Positions 1 to 8,175 of a stretch of 64,000 nucleotides of DNA are shown here, piece by piece. How positions within the stretch are numbered: the first letter of the stretch is position 1; each line of letters begins with the position of its first letter. Source of the DNA: Novosphingobium pentaromativorans US6-1 (lineage in GTDB: Bacteria; Pseudomonadota; Alphaproteobacteria; Sphingomonadales; Sphingomonadaceae); assembly GCF_000767465.1 (NCBI RefSeq), contig NZ_CP009291.1, positions 558,001 to 622,000 on the forward strand, read 5' to 3'. The notes beneath the pieces were generated by a model. It saw only the letters and a program-made list of their open reading frames with translations. It had not been told where the DNA came from and searched no databases. The position numbers and the translations under genes were made by a program.

Positions 1-1
1 G

Positions 2-499
2 ATCGGCGCTGCCCGCGCCGATGTGCTCGTCTGCGCACTGGGCACGACGATCAGGGCTGCCGGCAGCCAGGCGGCTTTCCGGGCGGTGGATCACGATCTC
101 GTCGTCGAAGTTGCGCAGGCGGCGCGCATGGCGGGCATCGAGCACATGATCGCCGTATCGTCAGTCGGCGCCGACCGGGCGAGCCGCAATTTCTACCTGC
201 GCACCAAGGGAGAGACGGAAGAGGACCTGGGCAAGCTGGGGTTTCGCCGACTCGACATCCTGCGTCCGGGCCTGCTGCGCGGGCCCCGGGCCGAGAAACG
301 CAAGCTGGAAGGGCTTGGGCAGGCGATCGCGCCGGTGGCAGACCTGCTCGTCATGCACGGCAAGTTGCGCAAGTATCGTTCCGTGCGCGGATCCACCGTG
401 GCGCGGACCGTTTTTGCGCTGGTGCGGGAAAAGGCGCAGGGCCGCTTCGTCCACGACTATGATTCGATGCAAAGGGCCTTGCGGCGGGCCGGGGAATAA
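2..499 (+). CDS. NAD(P)-binding (atypical SDR/epimerase-like) protein, 5' end outside window
   Basis: The frame is open from base 2, so the gene starts upstream of the window. The visible part has the second half of a Rossmann-type nucleoside-diphosphate-sugar epimerase-like fold: a short stretch reading VLVCALGTT (typical of the loop after the dinucleotide-binding site), then IAVSSVGAD, and then a Y-x3-K pair in NFYLRTKGETE followed by LRPGLLRGPR. This order resembles the TIP30/HTATIP2-like and ytfG-like oxidoreductases of the atypical SDR group. The substrate is unknown. It ends about 70 bases before the glycine riboswitch and is unlikely to belong to that operon. Confidence 0.75.
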   Translation: MGAARADVLVCALGTTIRAAGSQAAFRAVDHDLVVEVAQAARMAGIEHMIAVSSVGADRASRNFYLRTKGETEEDLGKLGFRRLDILRPGLLRGPRAEKRKLEGLGQAIAPVADLLVMHGKLRKYRSVRGSTVARTVFALVREKAQGRFVHDYDSMQRALRRAGE

Positions 500-566
500 T
501 ACTGCATCGCAGCGTGAGGGGCGTTGACTCGCACGTGCCCCTCAATCAAGGGTGATTTCGTCGCTG

Positions 567-795
567 ACAGCGCGGGAGAGACCTGCCGATTCGGCCCCCG
601 AAAGGGATCGGAACGGCAGGCGCCGAAGGAGCAACCGCCCCGGAATCTCTCAGGCAAAAGGACCGCGCCAGTCGATAGTGACGCTCTGGAAAGTGCCCCG
701 TCCATTTCGGATGTGGCCGCCGAAGGTGTAAGCCCGGATACCCTGCTGCAGGGTGGCCGGGGCAAAGCTCTCAGGCTTCCGTGACAGAGGGGGCA
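567..795 (+). promoter_or_regulatory. Tandem glycine riboswitch (gcvT motif)
   Basis: Two consecutive glycine aptamers are visible. The first, about 570-667, contains GCGGGAGAGACC, then CGCCGAAGGAGCAA and CTCTCAGGCAAAAGGACCGC. The second, about 681-795, repeats the pattern with GCTCTGGAAAGTGC, GCCGCCGAAGGTGTAAGC and CTCTCAGGCTTCCGTGACAG. The conserved GCCGAAGG and CTCTCAGG blocks are diagnostic of the family. It sits just upstream of gcvT-gcvH-gcvPA-gcvPB and is expected to turn the operon on when glycine binds cooperatively. No clear intrinsic terminator follows, so control may be translational; that last point is inference. Confidence 0.95.
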
Positions 796-833
796 CCTGA
801 AAACGGTGTGCCATTGCTGTGCGGAGCTATGCC

Positions 834-1990
834 TTGAGCGAATTAGTGAATCCCCAAGACGAACAGGACCTCGAGCCGGTCGAGCCCTTGCTGTTGCCGC
901 TCGACGCGTGGCATCGCGAGAAGGGCGGGCGCATGGTCGAGTTCGCCGGCTACATGATGCCCGTCCAGTACGAAGGGATCATGGCCGAACACCTCTGGAC
1001 CCGCGAGAGCGCCGGACTGTTCGACGTCAGTCACATGGGCCAGCTCTACATTTGCCCCGCCGAAGATGCGCAGGTGGATCTCGACGCGGCGCTTGAAGCA
1101 GCGCTGCCGATCGACCTTTCGACCCTGAAGACAGGATCGGTGCGCTATTCGCTCCTGCTCGACGATGAGGGCGGCATTCTCGACGACCTCATGGTCACCC
1201 GCTGGGAGACGGGCTTCTATCTCGTCGTCAATGGCGCCACCAAGTGGGACGACATCGGTTCCTTGCGCGAACTTCTGCCTGACGAAGTGACGCTCAACCA
1301 CCTCGACGACAGCGCATTGCTGGCGCTGCAGGGACCCAAGGCCTTCGCGGCGCTGGAACGTCACGCCAAGGGCGACACGCCGCTTTCGGCGCTCACCTTC
1401 ATGAAGGGGCCAGCTTCACGCTGGGCGGTGTCGATGCCTGGATCAGCCGTTCCGGCTACACTGGCGAGGACGGTTTCGAGATCTCCATTCCCGGCAAGGA
1501 TGCCGCCCGGGTGGCAGACCTGCTTTGCGGCGAACCGGAAGTGAAACCGATCGGTCTTGGCGCGCGCGATTCCCTGCGTCTCGAAGCAGGGCTGCCGCTC
1601 TACGGCCATGACATGTCGCCCGATCACGGCGCGGTCGAGGCCGGGCTGATCTTCGGCGTCAACAAGCGCCGCCGCAGCGAAGGCGGCTTCCCCGGCGCCG
1701 CGCGCGTCCAGCGCGACCTCGCGCAAGGAACCGCCCGCAAGCGCATTGGCCTGTCCCTCGAAGGCCGACAGGCAGCACGCGAAGGCGCCATGGTCCTTGC
1801 CGGCGATCTCGAAGTCGGCGTGGTGACTTCTGGCGGTTTCTCGCCCTCGCTGCAGCACCCGATCGCCATGGCCTACGTCGATGCGGCCCACGCCGCCGAC
1901 GGTACGGCCCTTTCCATTGAAATCCGAGGCAAGCGGCTCGACGCCAAGGTCGTGCCCATGCCCTTCGTCCAACATCGCTACCATCGCTGA
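834..1990 (+). pseudogene. gcvT: Aminomethyltransferase GcvT (glycine cleavage T protein), apparent one-base frameshift
   Basis: T protein moves the aminomethyl unit from lipoyl-GcvH to tetrahydrofolate. The N-terminal part contains GGRMVEFAGYMMPVQYEG and FDVSHMGQ, as in GcvT. The frame is lost in the GGGG run at 1406-1409. Adding one G gives FMKGASFTLGGVDAWISRSG and then SGYTGEDGFEIS, and the rest of the domain reads through to 1990 in the other frame. As written, the first frame ends at 1544. The TTG at 834 is chosen because GGAG lies about seven bases upstream; GTG at 819 is the alternative. The missing G may be a sequencing error, because all neighbouring gcv genes are intact. No canonical slippery heptamer is seen, so programmed frameshifting is unlikely. 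Confidence 0.85.
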
Positions 1991-2003
1991 GGAGCTTGCC
2001 CAG

Positions 2004-2375
2004 ATGACCCGTTATTTCACCGAAGACCACGAATGGATCGAAGTCGAGGGCGACACCGGCACGGTCGGGATCACCGACTATGCGCAGGGCCAGCTTGGCG
2101 ACATCACTTTCGTTGAACTGCCGGACGCCGGCGCGACCGTCGCCAAGGGCGATTCCGTTTCGGTCGTCGATTCCGTGAAGGCCGCTTCGGACGTCTACAC
2201 GCCGGTTTCGGGCACCGTTTCCGATGCCAATGGCGCGCTCGCCGATGAGCCGGAACTGGTCAACACCGATGCCGAAAAGGGTGGCTGGCTGTTCCGCATC
2301 ACCCTGTCCGATCCTGCCGAACTCGAAGGTCTCATGGATGAGACCGCGTACAAGGCATTTGTCGAAACCCTCTGA
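2004..2375 (+). CDS. gcvH: Glycine cleavage system H protein
   Basis: Lipoyl carrier of the glycine cleavage complex, shuttling the aminomethyl intermediate from P to T protein. At 123 residues it is the usual length. It begins [13 protein letters not shown] and contains [18 protein letters not shown]. The lipoylation site is Lys59 in DSVKAASD (most family members have ESVK). The ATG at 2004 is preceded by GGAG at 1991-1994, just after the gcvT stop, so the two genes are probably translated from one message. An upstream extension of the frame lies inside gcvT and was not used. Confidence 0.97.
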   Translation: MTRYFTEDHEWIEVEGDTGTVGITDYAQGQLGDITFVELPDAGATVAKGDSVSVVDSVKAASDVYTPVSGTVSDANGALADEPELVNTDAEKGGWLFRITLSDPAELEGLMDETAYKAFVETL

Positions 2376-2406
2376 TTCTCCATTGAATCGTACGGAGTAA
2401 CGCCCC

Positions 2407-3777
2407 TTGCGCTACCTGCCCCTGACCGATGCCGATCGCGCCGCCATGCTGGACGTGATCGGCGCCGCCTCGGTCGACGATCTCTTCATCGACGTGCCAT
2501 CCGAGGCGCGGCTTTCCGGCCCGGTCGAGGGGCTGCCCATGCATGCTAGCGAAATGGCCGTGGAACGGCACATGAGCGCGCTGGCGGGCAAGAACCTCAG
2601 CGCAGGATCGGCGCCGTTCTTCCTCGGGGCAGGGGCCTATCGCCACCATGTGCCGGCTTCTGTCGACCACATCATCCAGCGCGGTGAGTTCCTGACGGCC
2701 TATACGCCGTACCAGCCGGAGATCGCGCAAGGCACGTTGCAGGTGCTCTTCGAGTTCCAGACCCAGGTCGCGCGCCTGTTCGGGACCGACATCGCCAATG
2801 CCTCGATGTACGACGGTTCGACCGCGTGCTGGGAGGCGATCCTGATGGCGGCGCGCATCACCCGCAAGGACCGGGCGATCCTCTCTGGTGGCCTGCACCC
2901 GCATTATGGCGAAGTCGTGCGCACCATGGCGAAGTTCACCGAGGACGAGATCGCCTCGCTCGCTTGCGAACTCACGCGTGAGCCCGACGATGCGGCGGTG
3001 ATCGCGGCGATCGACGAGAAGACCTCGTGCGTCGTCGTGCAGTATCCCGATATCCTGGGCCGAATTCCGGATCTGGCAGCGATTTCCGAAGCCGCCCACG
3101 CCAAGGGCGCGCTGGTCGTTGCCGTGGTGACCGAACCGGTCGCGCTGGGCATGATAGAGGCGCCGGGCAATCTCGGTGCGGACATCGTCGTGGGCGAAGG
3201 CCAGTCGCTGGGCGTCGGCTTGCAGTTCGGCGGGCCTTACCTCGGCCTGTTCGGCTGCCGCGAGAAATTCGTGCGACAGATGCCGGGCCGTCTTTGTGGC
3301 GAGACCGTCGATGCCGAGGGCAAGCGCGGCTTTGTGCTGACGCTCTCAACCCGCGAGCAGCACATTCGCCGGGAGAAGGCGACCAGCAATATCTGCACGA
3401 ATTCCGGGCTTTGCGCCCTGGCCTTCAGTATTCACCTGACCCTGCTGGGTGGGAATGGCCTGGCCCAGCTGGCAGCAGTGAACCATGACCGCACGCAGGC
3501 GGCGGTGGAGCGCCTGACGCAGATCCCCGGCGTCTCGCTGCTCAACGATGCCTATTTCAACGAGGTCACATTGGTACTGCCCGGCGATGCGCGCGAAGCG
3601 GTGCGCGAACTGGCCGACCGCAAGGTGCTTGGCGGCGTTTCGCTCGGCCGCCTGTTCCCCGCGCAGGAAGACCTGCACAAGGGCCTGCTGGTCGCGGCGA
3701 CCGAGACGACCACCGATGAAGATATCGAGACGCTTGCCACCGAACTGGCGGCCGTCCTGGAAGGAGTGCCGGCATGA
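2407..3777 (+). CDS. gcvPA: Glycine dehydrogenase (decarboxylating) subunit 1
   Basis: N-terminal half of the split P protein, which with GcvPB decarboxylates glycine on pyridoxal phosphate. It is 456 residues and opens with [18 protein letters not shown], then carries the [14 protein letters not shown] and [11 protein letters not shown] blocks typical of GcvPA. The start is TTG, with GGAG about ten bases upstream. The stop overlaps the gcvPB start by four bases (ATGA), which suggests translational coupling to keep the two subunits equal. The split form, rather than one 950-residue protein, is common in alphaproteobacteria such as sphingomonads and in Firmicutes. Confidence 0.96.
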   Translation: MRYLPLTDADRAAMLDVIGAASVDDLFIDVPSEARLSGPVEGLPMHASEMAVERHMSALAGKNLSAGSAPFFLGAGAYRHHVPASVDHIIQRGEFLTAYTPYQPEIAQGTLQVLFEFQTQVARLFGTDIANASMYDGSTACWEAILMAARITRKDRAILSGGLHPHYGEVVRTMAKFTEDEIASLACELTREPDDAAVIAAIDEKTSCVVVQYPDILGRIPDLAAISEAAHAKGALVVAVVTEPVALGMIEAPGNLGADIVVGEGQSLGVGLQFGGPYLGLFGCREKFVRQMPGRLCGETVDAEGKRGFVLTLSTREQHIRREKATSNICTNSGLCALAFSIHLTLLGGNGLAQLAAVNHDRTQAAVERLTQIPGVSLLNDAYFNEVTLVLPGDAREAVRELADRKVLGGVSLGRLFPAQEDLHKGLLVAATETTTDEDIETLATELAAVLEGVPA

Positions 3778-5378
3778 GCGGCGTGAATGCGGCGGGCTGG
3801 CGTCCGACCATGGGCGAGGCGGGTGAAGCCTCGGAGAAATTCGTAACCTCCAGCGGCGATTACGGGCTGATGCTCGAGGAGCCGCTGAGCTTCGAACTGG
3901 GCGCGGAAGGCAAGTGCGGCGTCGATATCGACACGCCCGATCGCGCGCCCGCGGCGGGACTGTCGAAGTTCCTGCGCAAGGCCGCGCCGGACCTGCCGGG
4001 CCTGACGGAGCCGGAAACGGTGCGTCACTACACGCGCCTGTCGCGCCAGAACTACGCCATCGACCTCGGGCCGTTCCCGCTCGGGTCGTGCACGATGAAG
4101 CACAACCCGCGTCTCAACGAAAAGATGGCACGTCTGCCGGGCTTTGCCGACGTTCACCCGCTGCAGCCGCAGAAGTCGGTCGAAGGTGCGCTCGAAGTGA
4201 TCGAGCAGCTTGCCGACTGGCTCATTACGCTGACCGGCATGGCCTCGGTGGCGATGAGCCCCAAAGCCGGTGCGCATGGCGAGCTGTGCGGCCTGCTGTG
4301 CATTCGCGCCGCGCTCGATGCGCGCGGCGAGAAGCGCGACATCGTGCTCGTTCCGGAAAGCGCTCACGGCACGAACCCGGCGACGGCGGCTTTCGCCGGC
4401 TTCAAGGTGCAGTCGATCCCGGCAACGCCCGCGGGGCGCGTCGATCTTGAGGCGCTCAAGGCGAAGCTCGGGCCCAATGTGGCGGGGGTGATGATCACCA
4501 ACCCGAACACCTGCGGCCTGTTCGAGCCCGACATGAAGGCGATTGCCGATGCCGTCCACGAGGCGGGCGGATACGTCTATTGCGACGGCGCGAACTTCAA
4601 CGCGATCGTCGGCAAGGTGCGCCCGGGCGACCTCGGCGTCGATGCCATGCACATCAACCTGCACAAGACCTTCTCAACCCCGCACGGCGGCGGCGGTCCG
4701 GGTGCCGGTCCGGTGGTTCTGTCCGCGGCGCTGGCGCCCTTCGCGCCGCTGCCGTTCGTAACCCGCGGTCCTGACGGGGGCATCCACCTCGTCGAAGAAG
4801 AAAACCGGGGCGAGGGCCATGGCCGCGCATTCGGGCGCATGGTCGCCTTCCACGGCCAGATGGGCATGTTCACACGCGCGCTGACTTACATCCTCAGCCA
4901 CGGCGCCGACGGCCTGCGCCAGGTAGCCGAGGATGCGGTGCTCAATGCCAATTACGTCCTGCGTTCCTGCGAGGACCTGCTGCCCGCGCCATTCGCCAAG
5001 AGCGGCCCGTGCATGCACGAGGCGCTGTTCAGCGATGCGGGGCTTGCCGATGGCTTCTCGACGCTCGACATCGCCAAGGGCCTGATCGACGAAGGTTTCC
5101 ACCCGATGACGGTCTACTTCCCGCTGGTGGTCAGGGGCGCGATGCTGGTCGAGCCTACCGAAACCGAGAGCAAGGCCGGTCTCGACCGCTTCATCGCTTC
5201 GCTGCGCAGTCTGGCTAAGCGGGCGAAGGCGGGCGATGAAAGCCTGCACTCCGCACCGCATTTCGCGCCGCGTCGCCGTCTTGACGAGACGCAGGCAGCG
5301 CGTAAGCCGGTCCTCGTGTGGCAGGGGGTACCCGGCGAACCGGGCAAACCTTCGCTGAGCGAGATTGGCGGGAGCTGA
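3774..5378 (+). CDS. gcvPB: Glycine dehydrogenase (decarboxylating) subunit 2
   Basis: C-terminal, PLP-carrying half of the split P protein; 534 residues. The cofactor lysine is expected at Lys298 in [16 protein letters not shown], the family signature. The sequence [20 protein letters not shown] is also typical. The C-terminal tail (about the last 50 residues, rich in Arg/Pro/Lys) is longer than in the shortest homologues. It is the last gene of the riboswitch-led gcv operon; a transporter gene follows 24 bases later on the same strand and could be read through. Confidence 0.96.
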   Translation: MSGVNAAGWRPTMGEAGEASEKFVTSSGDYGLMLEEPLSFELGAEGKCGVDIDTPDRAPAAGLSKFLRKAAPDLPGLTEPETVRHYTRLSRQNYAIDLGPFPLGSCTMKHNPRLNEKMARLPGFADVHPLQPQKSVEGALEVIEQLADWLITLTGMASVAMSPKAGAHGELCGLLCIRAALDARGEKRDIVLVPESAHGTNPATAAFAGFKVQSIPATPAGRVDLEALKAKLGPNVAGVMITNPNTCGLFEPDMKAIADAVHEAGGYVYCDGANFNAIVGKVRPGDLGVDAMHINLHKTFSTPHGGGGPGAGPVVLSAALAPFAPLPFVTRGPDGGIHLVEEENRGEGHGRAFGRMVAFHGQMGMFTRALTYILSHGADGLRQVAEDAVLNANYVLRSCEDLLPAPFAKSGPCMHEALFSDAGLADGFSTLDIAKGLIDEGFHPMTVYFPLVVRGAMLVEPTETESKAGLDRFIASLRSLAKRAKAGDESLHSAPHFAPRRRLDETQAARKPVLVWQGVPGEPGKPSLSEIGGS

Positions 5379-5402
5379 CCCGCCCGAGGGGGGAGTGAAC
5401 AG

Positions 5403-6407
5403 ATGATGGATCGGGTGACGAGGCTTTTCGCCTTGTGGACCGTGCTGGGCGTAACCTGGGCGTGGTTCGTGCCCGATCACTTCATCTGGGTTGCCGACGG
5501 GCGTTTTGCGCCTTTCGGCCAGCCGCTGATCAGCGTCATGCTCGGCGTGATCATGCTGGGCATGGGCCTTACCCTGAGCTTCGACGATTTTCGCAGGGTT
5601 CTCGCCCTGCCGTCGCAGGTTCTGGCGGGAGCCGTGCTGCAGTTCACGATCATGCCGCTGGCGGGGTTCGCGATCGCCTGGGCCTTTGGGCTGGAGGCAG
5701 GGCTTGCCGTCGGCCTCATCCTCGTGGCCTGCTGCCCCGGGGGCACTGCGTCCAATGTCGTGTGCTACCTTGCCCGCGCCAACGTCGCGCTATCGGTATC
5801 GTTGACGATGGTGTCGACGCTCGTCGCCATCGTCATGACGCCGCTGCTTACGGGCTGGCTGGCCGGGGTCTTCATCGAAATCGATCGCTGGAACCTCTTT
5901 CGCGGCATGGTCACCGTTGTGCTCCTGCCAGTGATCGTCGGGGTGTTGATGAACCGCTATCTGCCCCGGCTGACGAAATCGGTCAGCTCTGTTTCACCCG
6001 TGGTCTCTGTGCTGTTCGTGGTCCTGATCGTGTCGGCCATCATCGCCCAGTCGAAAGCCCTGATCGAGGCGCACGCGAACATTCTGCTGGCGGCCGTTTT
6101 CACGCTCCACGCCGCCGGGTTCGGCCTTGGCTATGGCTTGAGCAGGATGCTGGGCCTCGGCGAAGCCTCGGCGCGCACGATAAGTGTGGAAGTCGGAATG
6201 CAGAACAGCGGGCTGGGGGCGAGTCTTGCGTCGACGCCTGCTTTCACGCGGCAGTTCGCCAATCCGATGCAGGCGGCGCTGGCGCCTGTCCCGGCAGCCA
6301 TATCCGCCGTTCTGCACGTGCTGATCGGCAGTTTCCTGGCCTCGCTATGGAGCCGCAGGCCAGGACAAGGTGCGCATGTCGCGCCAGGAGCGGCTGCCGA
6401 GGCGTAA
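5403..6407 (+). CDS. BASS-family (bile acid:sodium symporter-like) transporter
   Basis: Integral membrane protein of 334 residues with about ten hydrophobic segments. It shows the paired re-entrant helix motifs of the BASS family: ACCPGGTASNVVCYLARAN in the first half and SVEVGMQNSGLGASLA in the second, in which polar Asn/Thr/Glu residues bind sodium and substrate. Bacterial relatives carry organic acids such as pantoate or 2-keto acids rather than bile acids, so the substrate cannot be named. The start is ATG-ATG after GGGGGGAG at about 5389. It lies 24 bases after gcvPB and may share its transcript, which would make its expression glycine-dependent (inference). Confidence 0.88.
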   Translation: MMDRVTRLFALWTVLGVTWAWFVPDHFIWVADGRFAPFGQPLISVMLGVIMLGMGLTLSFDDFRRVLALPSQVLAGAVLQFTIMPLAGFAIAWAFGLEAGLAVGLILVACCPGGTASNVVCYLARANVALSVSLTMVSTLVAIVMTPLLTGWLAGVFIEIDRWNLFRGMVTVVLLPVIVGVLMNRYLPRLTKSVSSVSPVVSVLFVVLIVSAIIAQSKALIEAHANILLAAVFTLHAAGFGLGYGLSRMLGLGEASARTISVEVGMQNSGLGASLASTPAFTRQFANPMQAALAPVPAAISAVLHVLIGSFLASLWSRRPGQGAHVAPGAAAEA

Positions 6408-6411
6408 AGCC

Positions 6412-6540
6412 TCAGGTAGCCTTGTCGACCGTGTTCGCGGCGGATTCGAGATCCTGACCGACGCCGCGGACGGTGTTGCAGGCGGCCGCGCCAAGGACGA
6501 TGCTTCCTGCGAGAAGGGTAAGTACGAGCTTCCTGATCAT
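6412..6540 (-). CDS. Entericidin A/B-like small lipoprotein (copy 1)
   Basis: A 42-residue protein with a lipoprotein signal peptide: MIRKLVLTLLAGSIVLGAAA then Cys21. After the lipidated cysteine comes NTVRGVGQDLESAANTVDKA, the entericidin pattern (CNTxxGxGxDxxxxG). E. coli EcnA/EcnB are similar tiny lipoproteins linked to an antidote/toxin role in starvation. The ATG at 6540 is preceded by AGGAAAC. The frame stays open upstream to about 6633 without any signal-peptide logic, so the short form is chosen. Its stop is a few bases from the end of the convergent transporter. Confidence 0.88.
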   Translation of the reverse strand: MIRKLVLTLLAGSIVLGAAACNTVRGVGQDLESAANTVDKAT

Positions 6541-6707
6541 TTCTGTTTCCTGTTGAGCGGGCATGCCTTCCGGTCGTCCGGAACCCGCTGAATCAGGATT
6601 TAGGCAGTACTGCCAAGGAAAGGAAGATCTCACGTGTCTTCGTGAACGCGCGAACGGTGCCTGCAGACCTGTCCGCAGGTGCCGCTCGCGAATTGCACGG
6701 CTTTGCG

Positions 6708-6839
6708 TCAGTTGATCGCTTCGTCGCCGGCCTGACCGACCGATTCGATGTCCCGGCCGGCACCCTTCACGGTGTTGCAGGCAGTGGCAGTGAACAGGAT
6801 GCCGCTAGCGGCGAGAGCGAGAACGAGTTTCTTGACCAT
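6708..6839 (-). CDS. Entericidin A/B-like small lipoprotein (copy 2)
   Basis: A 43-residue paralogue of the gene at 6412-6540: MVKKLVLALAASGILFTATA, then Cys21 and NTVKGAGRDIESVGQAGDEA. The signal peptide, lipobox (TATAC) and CNTVKGAGRD motif fit the entericidin family. The start at 6839 has AAAGGGA upstream. The two copies lie in the same direction about 170 bases apart, an arrangement resembling enterobacterial ecnA-ecnB. A GGAAC-N16-AGTT pattern at 6892-6916 resembles an alphaproteobacterial EcfG stress promoter (weak evidence). Confidence 0.88.
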   Translation of the reverse strand: MVKKLVLALAASGILFTATACNTVKGAGRDIESVGQAGDEAIN

Positions 6840-6891
6840 CGGTATTTCCCTTTCAGCATTCAAGCGATCCCGGGCCCGGGTTGATGAAGGG

Positions 6892-6916
6892 AACTCCCGG
6901 CGAGCGTTCATGTTCC
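6892..6916 (-). promoter_or_regulatory. Candidate EcfG-type stress promoter for the entericidin pair
   Basis: Read on the minus strand, GGAAC is followed by 16 bases and AGTT. The alphaproteobacterial general stress sigma factor EcfG prefers GGAAC with a spacer of 16-17 and a GTT-containing -10. The -10 matches only partly (AGTT rather than CGTT). Its position gives a leader of roughly 45 bases before the start at 6839, and the -35 overlaps the end of the upstream transporter gene. E. coli ecnB is under stress sigma control, so the idea is plausible but unproven. Confidence 0.35.
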
Positions 6917-7849
6917 CCGGGACCTTGGCGATGCTTCTTCGATGGACCCTTCGTCGAGAGCCGAAGTGGGAGAGATGTTGCGCGCAAGGAAGTGCTCGCG
7001 CCACGTGATGATGATCCCTGCGGTGATGATGATGGGGGCGCCGAGCCAGGTCATGGCCGGCGGCAGGTCCGAGAAGACCAGCCAGCCCCACGCCGTGGAC
7101 CAGATGAGCGAGGTGTAGTCCATCACCACGACAGTCGCGACCTGCCCGACGCGCAGCGATGCCGCGATCAGGAACTGCGCCAGCGTGCCGCTGGCTCCGA
7201 TGGCGATGAGCAGCAGCCAGATGCCCGGTTCATGCGGCCGCGCGTAGAAGGGCAAGAGAATGGCGGTGAACAGTGCGCCGAACAATGAGAACCAGAAGAC
7301 GCAGGCAATCGGTGCATCGGTACGCGCCAGATCGCGGATCTGGAAGCTGACGGTGGCGACGATGATGCCCGCCCCGATCCCGAAAAGCAGGCCGAGCAGG
7401 GGTATGTCGCTCTGGCCGGGCTGGGCGATGATGAGCACCCCTGCAAATCCCAGAGCCACCGCAGTCCAGCGCCACTTGCCCACAGTCTGGTGCAGGACGA
7501 GGGCGGTGATCAGCACTGCGAACAGGGGGGCGGTGAAGCCCAGCGTGGTCGCGATCGGCAGCGGCAGGAGCACTGCGGCGCCGACATTGCAGACCAGGCC
7601 TACGGTGCCGACAACGGCGCGGCCCGCATGAGCCTTGATGCGCCGGGTCGCGAGCAGGCCGATGCGGTCGGTTGCAAGCAGCCAGGCGAACAGGATGGGT
7701 ACGCTCATGGCCTGGCGCCAGAAAATCAGTTCGGGCATGGAGACGCCGTGTTGGCCAGCGTACTTCACAAGCATGAACATCGTCGAAAGCATGACCATGG
7801 CGCCAACGCGCAGCCCGATGGCCAATAGGGGATGTTCAGCGTGGTGCAC
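6908..7849 (-). CDS. EamA/DMT-family transporter (drug/metabolite exporter type)
   Basis: A 313-residue membrane protein with ten predicted hydrophobic segments in two EamA repeats. Diagnostic stretches are FMLVKYAGQHGVSMPELIFWRQ at the start of repeat one and VATVVVMDYTSLIWSTAWGW in repeat two. Members export amino acids, nucleosides or other metabolites, and the substrate is not predictable. The start used is GTG at 7849; no strong ribosome binding site is seen, so an internal ATG a few codons on remains possible. It runs divergently from the small membrane protein at 7895. Confidence 0.87.
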   Translation of the reverse strand: MHHAEHPLLAIGLRVGAMVMLSTMFMLVKYAGQHGVSMPELIFWRQAMSVPILFAWLLATDRIGLLATRRIKAHAGRAVVGTVGLVCNVGAAVLLPLPIATTLGFTAPLFAVLITALVLHQTVGKWRWTAVALGFAGVLIIAQPGQSDIPLLGLLFGIGAGIIVATVSFQIRDLARTDAPIACVFWFSLFGALFTAILLPFYARPHEPGIWLLLIAIGASGTLAQFLIAASLRVGQVATVVVMDYTSLIWSTAWGWLVFSDLPPAMTWLGAPIIITAGIIITWREHFLARNISPTSALDEGSIEEASPRSRGT

Positions 7850-7894
7850 GGATCATCGCTTTAACTGGCAGCCGCATCAAGGCAAGGGCAGTCC

Positions 7895-8104
7895 ATGAAT
7901 GATTCGTTGCGTTTCCTTGCAACTGCGGGCGCAGTTGCCGCATTCATCGCCGCTGTCGCATGGATCGGCGACCGGCGACGGATGAAGCGGCGCAATCTCG
8001 ACCGTGTGGGCTTCATGCCGTGGACCACGATCTTCTTCTGGTCGTTGCTGGCCGCCATACTGCTTCTAGGAATTTCGGGCAGGGCCTGGCTCGGCGGGAA
8101 CTAG
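7895..8104 (+). CDS. Small membrane protein of unknown function
   Basis: A 69-residue protein with two hydrophobic helices (about residues 7-24 and 43-63) separated by a basic stretch, DRRRMKRRNLDRVGFMPW. The ATG at 7895 is preceded by AAGGG at a suitable distance. It lies between the divergent EamA gene and the convergent cpaF. I do not recognise a named family. The positive-inside pattern and a good ribosome binding site argue for a real gene rather than a random frame. Confidence 0.6.
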   Translation: MNDSLRFLATAGAVAAFIAAVAWIGDRRRMKRRNLDRVGFMPWTTIFFWSLLAAILLLGISGRAWLGGN

Positions 8105-8175
8105 GCTCATGCGAAACGGCCCCACTCTGCGTTAGAGCGAGGCCGCATCGATACGTCCAACTTGCGTTCGGCTTG

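Noticed and set aside
1401..1411. Programmed -1 frameshifting as an explanation of the gcvT break
   Set aside because: No X-XXY-YYZ slippery heptamer in frame and no GcvT is known to use it; a missing base in a G-run is simpler.
6869..6880. CCCGGGCCCGGG palindrome near the entericidin genes
   Set aside because: Simple GC repeat expected at times in this GC-rich sequence; no second copy or context to support a site.
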